From positions 1 through 33,563 of IMG/VR virus record IMGVR_UViG_3300008267_001363: a stretch of 33,563 nt of DNA; one strand, written 5' to 3'. The translations under genes were made by a program, and so were the position numbers. Below are positions 22,861-30,854 of this stretch, one piece after another. Origin of the DNA: a virus. Numbering within the stretch: the first letter of the stretch is position 1; every line of letters starts with the position of its first letter. The notes beneath the pieces are model-generated. The model was not told where the DNA came from. It saw nothing but the letters and a program-made list of their open reading frames with translations, and ran no database searches.

Positions 22861-25800
22861 ATGAATGATGTAATTAAAATTTTAGGAGAAAGATGGACAT
22901 ATGTTTACTCCGCTATGGGGTATGGTAATTGGGGTTATAATAAAGATAACAACGAATTTACTTCAAACAATATGGTGTCAAGAAAAAATCGGATACTAAT
23001 GCCAATCAGATACTCAATATCAGGTTCATTTTTTGGTTCAGCTAGCTGGGATAACCCAGCTATTTGGTATGGAGGTATAGTACCTACAGCTAGTGACCAA
23101 GTTTATATTCAAGGTATAAGAACAACAATTAACAACGCCCCCGGATATTATCCTTGGTTAGGGCAACAAACTCTTATTGTTGCCAATACAGCCTCTTTAC
23201 CCCCTTCAGGAACACTTTATACTTATACTGATAGAGATGAAGAAATTAAAATTAATTACTCAGCAATTTCAGCAAGTAATAGATTATTAAGTTGTTCTAT
23301 TGATACTTCTTTTTATTCTTGGAGTTTAGATATATTCCCAATTACTGAATCTTTACCATCTAAAAAAGGTGGTATTATTCCTAACGGTGCTTTTGTATAT
23401 TTTAAACCAGGTACTATTATGATTACCTCTAGCATGGTAGTTTCTGCCTCTAGTGATGTTATCAATGATAGATCAGGTATTTATATTTACCAAGGAGGTG
23501 CTTTAAGTTTACAAAGTGGAAGTACATTAGCTATTAATGGTCGTGTATGGGTTGATGATGGAGAATTAACAGCAACAGGTTCTGCCTTATTTAAATTTGA
23601 TAGACACAATACTACATCTTCTGATGATTTCCGTTGGCATTATTACAATGGATTATTTGCTTCAAACTCTCCCATGCAAAAAGTTGTTTTTGATGGTCCT
23701 GAAGTAAGAACTAATACTAGATTATCTCAAAGTATGGCTGTAGGTGATACTTCCTTTACTGTAAACAGTTCTACTGGGTTTGAGGTTGGGGATTATGTAT
23801 TTATTGGTCAAGAAAACTTTAGTCAATCTAGAACAGATAATGGATTAACAGGTAGAACAATTGCTGTACCTAGTTCTTCAAATGATGAAATATTTGAAAT
23901 AGCATTTAAAGCAACAGGAAGCCGTTTGTTTGTTAAACGCATGAACGGTTTTGAAGGTAATATTTTAGCAACAGCATCTGCTACTCAATTAATAGTAGAT
24001 GAAAAAAGATTTGTTGCCGGAGATAAAGTTTTAATTAACGGTCAAGTAAGAACAATTGTTTCCTCATCTATATATGAATTACAAGTAGGTGATTATGATT
24101 TCCAATCGGGTGCAACTTTAGCAGATTGGGAAACAGATATTACTCGTTCATTTTGGAATAATGACTGGACGTTATATCCTGGTTTAGGACTAGCACAATT
24201 TACTACAGTACAGTATCGACATTTATTTATTAAAAACTTAATGTTAGATGATGTTAAAGTAGAAGCATATGTTTCTAACTTAAGAAACGTTACTAATGGA
24301 TCAGGTAGTAGAGCATCTTACGGTATTCATATTCAAGCAGAACCTCAATGTGATTATGATTTTACTTCTCCCACAGTTACTGGTCCTGGACCCAACCCCG
24401 CAAGCTGGCCTGTAAGAACATCATTTGTTGTAGACCCAGCAAATGCTAGAATGTATTTAAGACAAAAATGGGCTGGACATACTATATACGATAACATATA
24501 CACTAGTAGTTTTGCTATAGATGGACCTAAAAAACTTACATTAGAAACCGAAAATGGGTTTGTTAGAGCATACGTTAACGATACTTTATTTACTGAAGAA
24601 ATTATCCGCACAGGTGGAGCAACATGGGGTCGAGTAGGTTTGTTTACTGACGGTAATAACTGTCTAGTATGCACTAGATTTACAGTTAAACGTAAGTGTG
24701 AATTGCTAGTTTTAGATGCACCTATAACGGTAGCTATTGGTGATAAAGTAGTAGAAACAGGAGCAGAATATGCTCACAATCCAAACGATCGTGTAATTAA
24801 ATTATTATCTGTAGTAACAGATCCTGCAGAACACGTTAATTATGCTATGGCATATAGAGGCGCTGCAAATTATACAACAAATAACCCCGCAAGTGGTAGT
24901 ACAAATATGTCAGGTAGTTTTCCTTATATATTTGCAAACAATGCTTGGGGTACTACAGCATCTAAAACACAAGATACTTATAATTTTTGGAGATTATTAC
25001 CTGATTATCAAAGAAACTTTTATGATTATGGTCAAAACCAATTTACTAGAAGTGTTGTTATTGATTTAGGTCAACCTGTAACATTTAACAATTTTGGTTT
25101 TATAGAAGATTATATTAATGCTGGTCAAAACTGGACAAGCTCAAGAGGTATCCAAATTTCGGGTAGTAACACTATTACAGGTTCATTTGTAACAGCTTCT
25201 GATTGGGTTCCATTAACATCATCATTTATAGATGAAAGATGGAGAACATCAGGTGAAACATTTAGAGGATTTAGAATTGGAGGACCTCATACCTACAGAT
25301 TTGTAAGAATTGAGTGGAATGGTGGTAATACTAGAGCTGCATCTCCTGGATTTAATAGAATTAGAGGATTACGTTTACGATATAACGTATCTAATAGTTT
25401 ACAATTAAATAACACATCAGATTTAAATATTGGAGACGAAGTATTAATTATTTCTAAAAATAATACAGCTTATAACTACCGAAATATTTTAGATTACACA
25501 GGTCAATTATTTGGTACAACAGCAAGCGCGGCTCAATTTGTAGATCAAATGAGACAACATTATATTATTGCTAACAAGAGTGGTAGTATGATTTATTTAG
25601 ATAGACCATGTGAAGAAGGTGATATTGAAAAAGGTGCTCTTGTAGTTAAAGTTAACAGAATAATGAAATTCTCCGGTTCAATGGACTCAGGTTCAGGTAA
25701 CTGGAAAATGGGTAAAATCACTATTGATGGAGGTAATAACCAATTACCTGTTAGAAGAATTAAATTTAATAATGTATCTTTCCAACATATTAATTATTAT

Positions 25801-27117
25801 TTCCCCGCTCACGGTAGTTTTAATAACTGGTCAAATACAGGATTTAATTTTAGAGAAATAAACTGGTATAATTATAGTAGTGGTATAACAGGATGTACTT
25901 TATACAACTGTTTTAATTATGCTACTGCAAACTATTGGTATTACAGAGCAGGATATAATTTAAGACATAGTGTATTTACACACCATACTTCTTTTTATAT
26001 TTTTTCTGAACAAAATAATACTGCTGCTCCTATTGTAGCTAATGGAAATATATTCTATGGAATAAATGGTATTGCGGGAATACCTTCTAATTCTGCCATG
26101 AATATGTTTAATTACAATTTTAACATGACTGGAGATTGGATATTACCATCATATACTCCTGCATCTAAAGCAGGAGCCTTTACTAATTATACTACAACTA
26201 TAGTTCTTAGAAGAAATGAAATTTCTGGAACAAGAGCTCAATGGTTAGCTCAAAGTTATAATGATAATATAGGTAGTCAACATTTTTATGATGTGAATAG
26301 TAATTTGATTAAATCTAATCAAACAGCAGGATCTACTATATACATTTATAACCAAGTAGACAAAGCACATACTAATCCGTTCTTACTACCTAAACGTATG
26401 GGATTAGATGCTAATATGTGGTCAGTTTCTTGGAATAACAACTCTTCATTACCCTCCCCAATCAACCCAGGTACTTTGGGTACTCCAGTAGGTACAGTAG
26501 GTAACTATATTAAAGATTGGAACAGATGGGGTTATAATAGATGGACTAATAACTTTGGTGATTGGGTAAAATTACCAAACGATAATTTCTATAAATTCTA
26601 TAGAAATAACTGGATGGGTGTAGACTATAGATATCCTTTACTAAATGCTAGTTTTTATTTAGCAGAAGGTGTTTCTGGTAGTTTTGATGTTAGCTTTGAT
26701 TATTACATGACTAAAAACGTAGTAAACCAAGGAATGAATACTACTTATGCAAGTGGTAGTTTGTATATGATTGCTTTAAAAGAAGGATTTGAAATGGATA
26801 GTGTTAGTGGTAGTGCTTATATTACCGCTAGAATACCAAAATCTGAAACTCCTATAAACTTTACAAAAACTTATCAAGTACAAGGTCCTGGTCACTTTGT
26901 AATAGGAATTGGTGGAGCTGATTTCTTAAGCGGATATGTAGCAATAAATAACGTTTCAAGCCGATTAAATATACCCGATAATGACCAAGCTCAAGTATTT
27001 GTAAATAACTTAAACATGAGATACTTTGATAAAGGAGACAGATGGTTAGCTAAAACAATGTATACTCAACCAATTAACCAACCTAAATTCAGATTAAAAG
27101 GCGCTAGACTATTCTAA
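22861..27117 (+). CDS. Giant multidomain adhesin or depolymerase, copy B (paralogue)
   Basis: The 1418-residue protein is collinear with the preceding giant. Matched segments include FFGSASWDNPAIWYGGIVPT, CSIDTSFYSWS, SATQLIVDEKRFVAGDKVLI, RWGYNRWTNNFGDWVKLP and the identical C-terminal KFRLKGARLF. The F5/8C-like part (VVIDLGQPVTFNNFGF, YRFVRIEWNGG) lies at about residues 730-825 and the beta-helix-like region after about 960. It differs from copy A by a 46-residue N-terminal extension: the residue matching the start of copy A is Met at 22999. Either start is possible; the motif at 22847 favours 22861. The stop shares an A with the next start. Two divergent copies suggest recognition of two different surface glycans, or a heteromeric spike. 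Confidence 0.76.
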   Translation: MNDVIKILGERWTYVYSAMGYGNWGYNKDNNEFTSNNMVSRKNRILMPIRYSISGSFFGSASWDNPAIWYGGIVPTASDQVYIQGIRTTINNAPGYYPWLGQQTLIVANTASLPPSGTLYTYTDRDEEIKINYSAISASNRLLSCSIDTSFYSWSLDIFPITESLPSKKGGIIPNGAFVYFKPGTIMITSSMVVSASSDVINDRSGIYIYQGGALSLQSGSTLAINGRVWVDDGELTATGSALFKFDRHNTTSSDDFRWHYYNGLFASNSPMQKVVFDGPEVRTNTRLSQSMAVGDTSFTVNSSTGFEVGDYVFIGQENFSQSRTDNGLTGRTIAVPSSSNDEIFEIAFKATGSRLFVKRMNGFEGNILATASATQLIVDEKRFVAGDKVLINGQVRTIVSSSIYELQVGDYDFQSGATLADWETDITRSFWNNDWTLYPGLGLAQFTTVQYRHLFIKNLMLDDVKVEAYVSNLRNVTNGSGSRASYGIHIQAEPQCDYDFTSPTVTGPGPNPASWPVRTSFVVDPANARMYLRQKWAGHTIYDNIYTSSFAIDGPKKLTLETENGFVRAYVNDTLFTEEIIRTGGATWGRVGLFTDGNNCLVCTRFTVKRKCELLVLDAPITVAIGDKVVETGAEYAHNPNDRVIKLLSVVTDPAEHVNYAMAYRGAANYTTNNPASGSTNMSGSFPYIFANNAWGTTASKTQDTYNFWRLLPDYQRNFYDYGQNQFTRSVVIDLGQPVTFNNFGFIEDYINAGQNWTSSRGIQISGSNTITGSFVTASDWVPLTSSFIDERWRTSGETFRGFRIGGPHTYRFVRIEWNGGNTRAASPGFNRIRGLRLRYNVSNSLQLNNTSDLNIGDEVLIISKNNTAYNYRNILDYTGQLFGTTASAAQFVDQMRQHYIIANKSGSMIYLDRPCEEGDIEKGALVVKVNRIMKFSGSMDSGSGNWKMGKITIDGGNNQLPVRRIKFNNVSFQHINYYFPAHGSFNNWSNTGFNFREINWYNYSSGITGCTLYNCFNYATANYWYYRAGYNLRHSVFTHHTSFYIFSEQNNTAAPIVANGNIFYGINGIAGIPSNSAMNMFNYNFNMTGDWILPSYTPASKAGAFTNYTTTIVLRRNEISGTRAQWLAQSYNDNIGSQHFYDVNSNLIKSNQTAGSTIYIYNQVDKAHTNPFLLPKRMGLDANMWSVSWNNNSSLPSPINPGTLGTPVGTVGNYIKDWNRWGYNRWTNNFGDWVKLPNDNFYKFYRNNWMGVDYRYPLLNASFYLAEGVSGSFDVSFDYYMTKNVVNQGMNTTYASGSLYMIALKEGFEMDSVSGSAYITARIPKSETPINFTKTYQVQGPGHFVIGIGGADFLSGYVAINNVSSRLNIPDNDQAQVFVNNLNMRYFDKGDRWLAKTMYTQPINQPKFRLKGARLF

Positions 27118-29042
27118 TGGGAAAAGATATAATAATAAAACCATCCTCTAGTATAATCCAATTCTCCGGGAGTACCGGAGAAATTGGAGCTAGTATTGAA
27201 TTAGATAACGTAGGAAGATTAGTATTATCTTCCTCACAAGTTATTTTTGGTCCCGGAAATAATGACATTTATGTTGGAGATGGTACTTCTAGCGCAAATA
27301 TTATTTTTGATAGAGACGGTGCTATTAAAGCCGAATCAGGAAGTAATGCCCAAATTACTTTAGGATCAGGAGATTCAAGATTAAACATATCAGGTAGTAC
27401 TGTTTATATCACAGGTAGTAATGTAGCAATTGGACCTTTTAGTTCAAGTTTTGCTAATATTACTAGTGGTTCTATTACCGCAAGTATTAGCTCAAACTTT
27501 ATTTCTGCTAGTGTTGTAAGCGCAAGTAATGCTAGAATTAATAATTTAGTAACTACTAATTATACTAGTTCTTATATTGCTTTACAACCTGATGGTGCTA
27601 TTTATTTTAATGATAATACATTAGCAGTAGCTGGATTAAAAGCACAAAACTATGTTGATACTGGTTCATTAATTCCTTTTGGAGATACAGCAGGTGATGC
27701 TTTTAGAATTGTATCCGCTAGTACAAACTGGTTCTTTATAGCATCTGGATATGATGCAACAGGTTCATTACCTCCATCAACCGGAAGTGTACATTACTTT
27801 GGAACAGGTTCAGTATCTGCAAGTGCTTTTGAATTATTAGGTAATAAAATAAATAGTGTATTAAGTTCTAGTTTATTATTTTATACTATTAACAGTACAA
27901 TATTTGCCCTTAGTGCATCATTTACTGGTTCAAGATATAATGGAATTATTTTCCAATCTGGTTCTTTTTCAGGTTCCGTTTCAGGTTCAACAGGTACTTC
28001 GTTTAATACAATTTTCACATTAGCTGGAGGTACTAATTATACTTCTAGTTTCTTAGATAGAGGTGGTAGTATTTCTTTAGATAATTTAGGAAATATTGTT
28101 ATTGATAGTGTTTCTGGTAGTGTTTACTTAGCTAAAGATAGACATGATATCTACATTGGTGATGGTACTAGCTCAGCAAATATAGTATTTGATTACAACG
28201 GTGCTATTAAAGGTGAAGCTAATGCTAGATTTAATACTGGTAGTTTTGGCTTAATTTCAGGAAGTAGATTAAACTTAAATAATAACAGTGGTATTTTCTT
28301 CACAGGAAGTACTTCAACTCCAGGAGCTAGTATTCAATTAGACAATTTTGGTGATTTAGTATTATCGGCTGTTAGTGGTAATGTTAGTATTGGTAACAAT
28401 ACAAACGAAATCTATATTGGTGATGGAACAGGCTCAGCATCATTATTGTTTGATACTGGAGGAAATATAAAAACCACTAATGGTAATGCATTATTGATAG
28501 GTTCATCTTCTGCACCTTTATATTTAACAGGTTCAAGTGTTGTATTACAGCAAAATGGTGGTACTACAGTATTTGGTGGATCTACAGTAGTTACAGGTTC
28601 ATTTACAGGTTCATTTATTGGAAACGGTTCAGGATTAACAAATTTAAATATATCCTCTTCAAATACATCAGGTTCATTTACAGGTTCATTTGGTGGTACT
28701 GGTTCATTAAGATTAGAAACAGGTTCAGTAGGTTTATCTTTAGATGTAGCTTCTGATTTCTTAAGATTTTCATCAGGTTCAACTGTAAACTTTGCAGCAC
28801 AACAAGTAGCAGGTACTACAAGCATGTCTTTTGCCTTTAATACAGGTTCAGCTGTTGGTGGTCAAGGTGCTACATTTGATGTTAGAGCAACTGCTGTTAT
28901 AATGAACCCACAAGGAGCTAACTACAATGAAAATTTAAGATTACCAGCATCTCCTGGTGGATATTCTTCTATTGTAATGAATGGTCCTGTAGCAGGATTA
29001 GCATCTCAAGGAGGAGTATGGTCAATTTATTCCTACATTTAG
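27117..29042 (+). CDS. Repeat-rich tail fibre protein, 3' end out of frame
   Basis: The 641-residue product is Ser/Gly/Thr-rich. A unit of about 60 residues occurs three times, built of a SI-x-LDN-x-G strand pair followed by DIYVGDGTSSANIIFD-type text. The shaft contains SGS/TGS triplets and the hinge FTGSFIGNGSGLTNL. A C-terminal beta domain follows (LRLPASPGGYSSIVMNGPVA). The frame ends abruptly at TAG 29040-29042 after WSIYSYI, while the expected tip continues in another frame. The start overlaps the stop of the giant paralogue. It is likely a trimeric fibre shaft translated with copy B. Confidence 0.78.
   Translation: MGKDIIIKPSSSIIQFSGSTGEIGASIELDNVGRLVLSSSQVIFGPGNNDIYVGDGTSSANIIFDRDGAIKAESGSNAQITLGSGDSRLNISGSTVYITGSNVAIGPFSSSFANITSGSITASISSNFISASVVSASNARINNLVTTNYTSSYIALQPDGAIYFNDNTLAVAGLKAQNYVDTGSLIPFGDTAGDAFRIVSASTNWFFIASGYDATGSLPPSTGSVHYFGTGSVSASAFELLGNKINSVLSSSLLFYTINSTIFALSASFTGSRYNGIIFQSGSFSGSVSGSTGTSFNTIFTLAGGTNYTSSFLDRGGSISLDNLGNIVIDSVSGSVYLAKDRHDIYIGDGTSSANIVFDYNGAIKGEANARFNTGSFGLISGSRLNLNNNSGIFFTGSTSTPGASIQLDNFGDLVLSAVSGNVSIGNNTNEIYIGDGTGSASLLFDTGGNIKTTNGNALLIGSSSAPLYLTGSSVVLQQNGGTTVFGGSTVVTGSFTGSFIGNGSGLTNLNISSSNTSGSFTGSFGGTGSLRLETGSVGLSLDVASDFLRFSSGSTVNFAAQQVAGTTSMSFAFNTGSAVGGQGATFDVRATAVIMNPQGANYNENLRLPASPGGYSSIVMNGPVAGLASQGGVWSIYSYI
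27261..28472 (+). repeat. Three in-frame 23-codon repeats within the fibre gene
   Basis: The best-conserved parts lie at 27261-27329, 28143-28211 and 28404-28472. They encode NDIYVGDGTSSANIIFD, HDIYIGDGTSSANIVFD and NEIYIGDGTGSASLLFD, each followed by a Gly-containing turn and an Ile-Lys. Each is preceded by a SI-LDN-G strand pair. Such modular repeats lengthen fibre shafts and can recombine. Confidence 0.85.
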
Positions 29043-29139
29043 TGGTTCAGATGGTCAGTTCTTATTTGGAAATGTTAGTGGTAACCAAGTAATGTTTGTG
29101 TGGATGGCTGGTCGTTGGAGATCAAGTTCCTTAGCTTAA
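29002..29139 (+). pseudogene. Out-of-frame fibre tip (GRWRSSSLA module)
   Basis: A +1 frame is open from 29002 to TAA 29137-29139. From about 29038 it encodes SGSDGQFLFGNVSGNQV then MFVWMAGRWRSSSLA, closely like the end of the fibre at 32098 (GEFRFVRTGSLNLIYAWVGG then AWRSGSLV). It is therefore the lost C-terminus of the gene at 27117. Removing one T from the TTT at 29026-29028 would restore WSIIPTFSGSDGQF. No ATG opens this frame in a useful position. The cause may be an assembly error, a genuine indel, or frameshifting. Confidence 0.72.
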
Positions 29140-29157
29140 CATTTCTGAGCCATTTTA

Positions 29158-29167
29158 ATATTTATAA
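29158..29167 (+). promoter_or_regulatory. Boundary motif ATATTTATAA before the neck genes
   Basis: This exact copy has thirteen bases between the core and ATG 29180. It would head the longest unit in the window, covering the gp13-, gp14- and gp15-like genes, a fibre and a lectin-like gene. Confidence 0.5.
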
Positions 29168-29179
29168 CAGAATATTACT

Positions 29180-30331
29180 ATGGCAAACATTCCTATTTGG
29201 ACCGGTACTAGTACTTTCTTCCCTGGAGATACACCTTTTGGATTTTATGACAATGATTTCCAATTTCAACAGGATGCAGATAAAGTAGCTAAATTTTGTT
29301 CTCAACGCTTGGGTTATCCTTTGGTTGATGTTGAACTTCAATCAGGATCATTTTATACAGCTTTTGAAGAAGCAGTTACTGTTTACGGAAATGAACTATA
29401 TGCATTTCAAGCAAGAGATAATTACTTGTCTTTAGAAGGAGCAACAACAGGTTCAAACTTAAATCAATCTTTAGTTAATCCAAGTCTAGCACCTATTATT
29501 AGAATGTCTCAACAGTATGCCGATGAGGCAGGAACTGGAGGACAAATTGATTGGTACAGTGGTTCAATATATTTAACTTCAAGTGTTCAAGATTATAATT
29601 TAAAACAATGGGCTATTGACAATAATATTACTGGTGGTATTGAAATTAAAAAAATACACTACGAACAAACACCAGCAATTAACCAACTATACAGTCCTTG
29701 GGCTGGTTTAGCTCCTGGAGCTATGAGTGCTGTTGGGTTAACAGGTTTAGCTGGATTTGGTCCTGCAACGAATTTCCTTTTAATGCCTTTAAGTTACGAT
29801 ATAGCTAACGTACAGGCTATTGAAATGAGTAACCAAGTTAGAATATCTAATTATACTTTCCAATTAGCAAATAATAAATTAAGAATATTTCCTATTCCTG
29901 GTTCAGATGATGAAGGAATACAATTGTGGTTTAACTATATCAAATTAGATGAAAGAAATAATGCTGCTGTAACCTCAGCACCAGGTGTTATTAATAATTT
30001 ATCTAAAATGCCTTACAGTAATCCAAGATATGCTCAAATAAATTCAATTGGAAGAAGTTGGATATTTGAATATACTTTAGCATTATGTAAAGAAATGTTA
30101 GGATATGTTAGAGGTAAATACACTACTGTGCCTATTCCAGGAGCAGAAGTAACTTTAAATCAAAGCGATTTAATTGCTGCCGCTACATCGGAAAAAGAAG
30201 CTTTAATTGCAAGATTAAGAGATTATTTAGATACAACTTCTCGTCAATCATTACTTGAAAGAAAAGCAGCAGAAACTACAGCTCGTAATACAGAAATAGC
30301 ACAAGTTCCAATGACAATTTATATAGGATAA
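29180..30331 (+). CDS. Neck protein, probably T4 gp13-like
   Basis: The 383-residue protein begins MANIPIWTGTSTFFPGDTPF. Its C-terminal half holds the segments SWIFEYTLALCKEMLGYVRG and KYTTVPIPGAEVTLNQSDL, then a long helix with SEKEALIARLRDYLDTTSR, ending VPMTIYIG. I associate this pattern with head-completion/neck proteins annotated as gp13 in environmental T4-like phages, which bind the portal after packaging and receive the tail. The gp14- and gp15-like genes follow directly, the T4 order 13-14-15. T4 gp13 is 309 residues, so this is longer, with a beta-rich middle insertion. Context is the stronger half of the argument. Confidence 0.68.
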   Translation: MANIPIWTGTSTFFPGDTPFGFYDNDFQFQQDADKVAKFCSQRLGYPLVDVELQSGSFYTAFEEAVTVYGNELYAFQARDNYLSLEGATTGSNLNQSLVNPSLAPIIRMSQQYADEAGTGGQIDWYSGSIYLTSSVQDYNLKQWAIDNNITGGIEIKKIHYEQTPAINQLYSPWAGLAPGAMSAVGLTGLAGFGPATNFLLMPLSYDIANVQAIEMSNQVRISNYTFQLANNKLRIFPIPGSDDEGIQLWFNYIKLDERNNAAVTSAPGVINNLSKMPYSNPRYAQINSIGRSWIFEYTLALCKEMLGYVRGKYTTVPIPGAEVTLNQSDLIAAATSEKEALIARLRDYLDTTSRQSLLERKAAETTARNTEIAQVPMTIYIG

Positions 30332-30332
30332 C

Positions 30333-30854
30333 ATGGCATTATTTGGTGGTAATCGCGATATAAGTTTATTTAGACACGTCAATCGTGAATTGATAGGGAA
30401 TATCATATCTCAAGAGGTAGTGCTTTATAAATGCGATTTAGTGGATACTAAAGTAAATATTTATGGCGAGGCCGCATCAGGTAGAATATTTCAAGATCCA
30501 ATTTTGTTAAGTGCTTTAGTTGAAGTTGGTGACCAAACCGCACCTATTCAAGATGAATTAGTAGGATTTAACTGGCCAATTACAGTTAAATTTTTAAGAG
30601 ACGATCTAGTAGATGCCAATATTGTACCAGAAATTGGAGATATATTAATGTGGCAAGAGGCATATTGGGAAATAGATAACGAAAATGTAGTACAATTCTT
30701 TGTAGGAAAAGACCCTGATTATCCATATTACGATGACCAAGGTAATAATCCATTAAATCCAGGATTAGAAAATTTTGGTTACAATTTATCAGTGATATGT
30801 ACTGCTCATTATGTTCCTGCAGATAGATTAAATATTGTTAAACAAAGATTATAA
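30333..30854 (+). CDS. Neck protein, probably T4 gp14-like
   Basis: The 173-residue protein starts MALFGGNRDISLFRHVNREL. Further gp14-type segments are YKCDLVDTKVNIYGEAASGR, WPITVKFLRDDLVDANIVPE, GDILMWQEAYWEIDNENVVQ and a C-terminal SVICTAHYVPADRLNIV. These fit the neck collar protein that with gp13 closes the filled head. T4 gp14 is 256 residues; the shorter length is common in distant T4 relatives. It begins one base after the preceding stop, and its own stop shares an A with the next start. Confidence 0.7.
   Translation: MALFGGNRDISLFRHVNRELIGNIISQEVVLYKCDLVDTKVNIYGEAASGRIFQDPILLSALVEVGDQTAPIQDELVGFNWPITVKFLRDDLVDANIVPEIGDILMWQEAYWEIDNENVVQFFVGKDPDYPYYDDQGNNPLNPGLENFGYNLSVICTAHYVPADRLNIVKQRL

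Noticed and set aside
27261-28472. CRISPR-like spaced repeats
   Set aside because: The repeats are in-frame, diverged at codon level, unequally spaced and encode a fibre motif, so they are protein repeats.
28412-28825. Minus-strand open frame rich in Pro, Glu and Val
   Set aside because: It is the complement of the repetitive Gly-Ser-Thr fibre codons (GGTTCA and the like) and has no start context or family feature; similar shadows occur at 32064-32351.
29100-29288. Plus-strand 62-residue open frame across the fibre/neck junction
   Set aside because: It overlaps both the out-of-frame fibre tip and the gp13-like gene; its composition is arbitrary and it lacks a leader.
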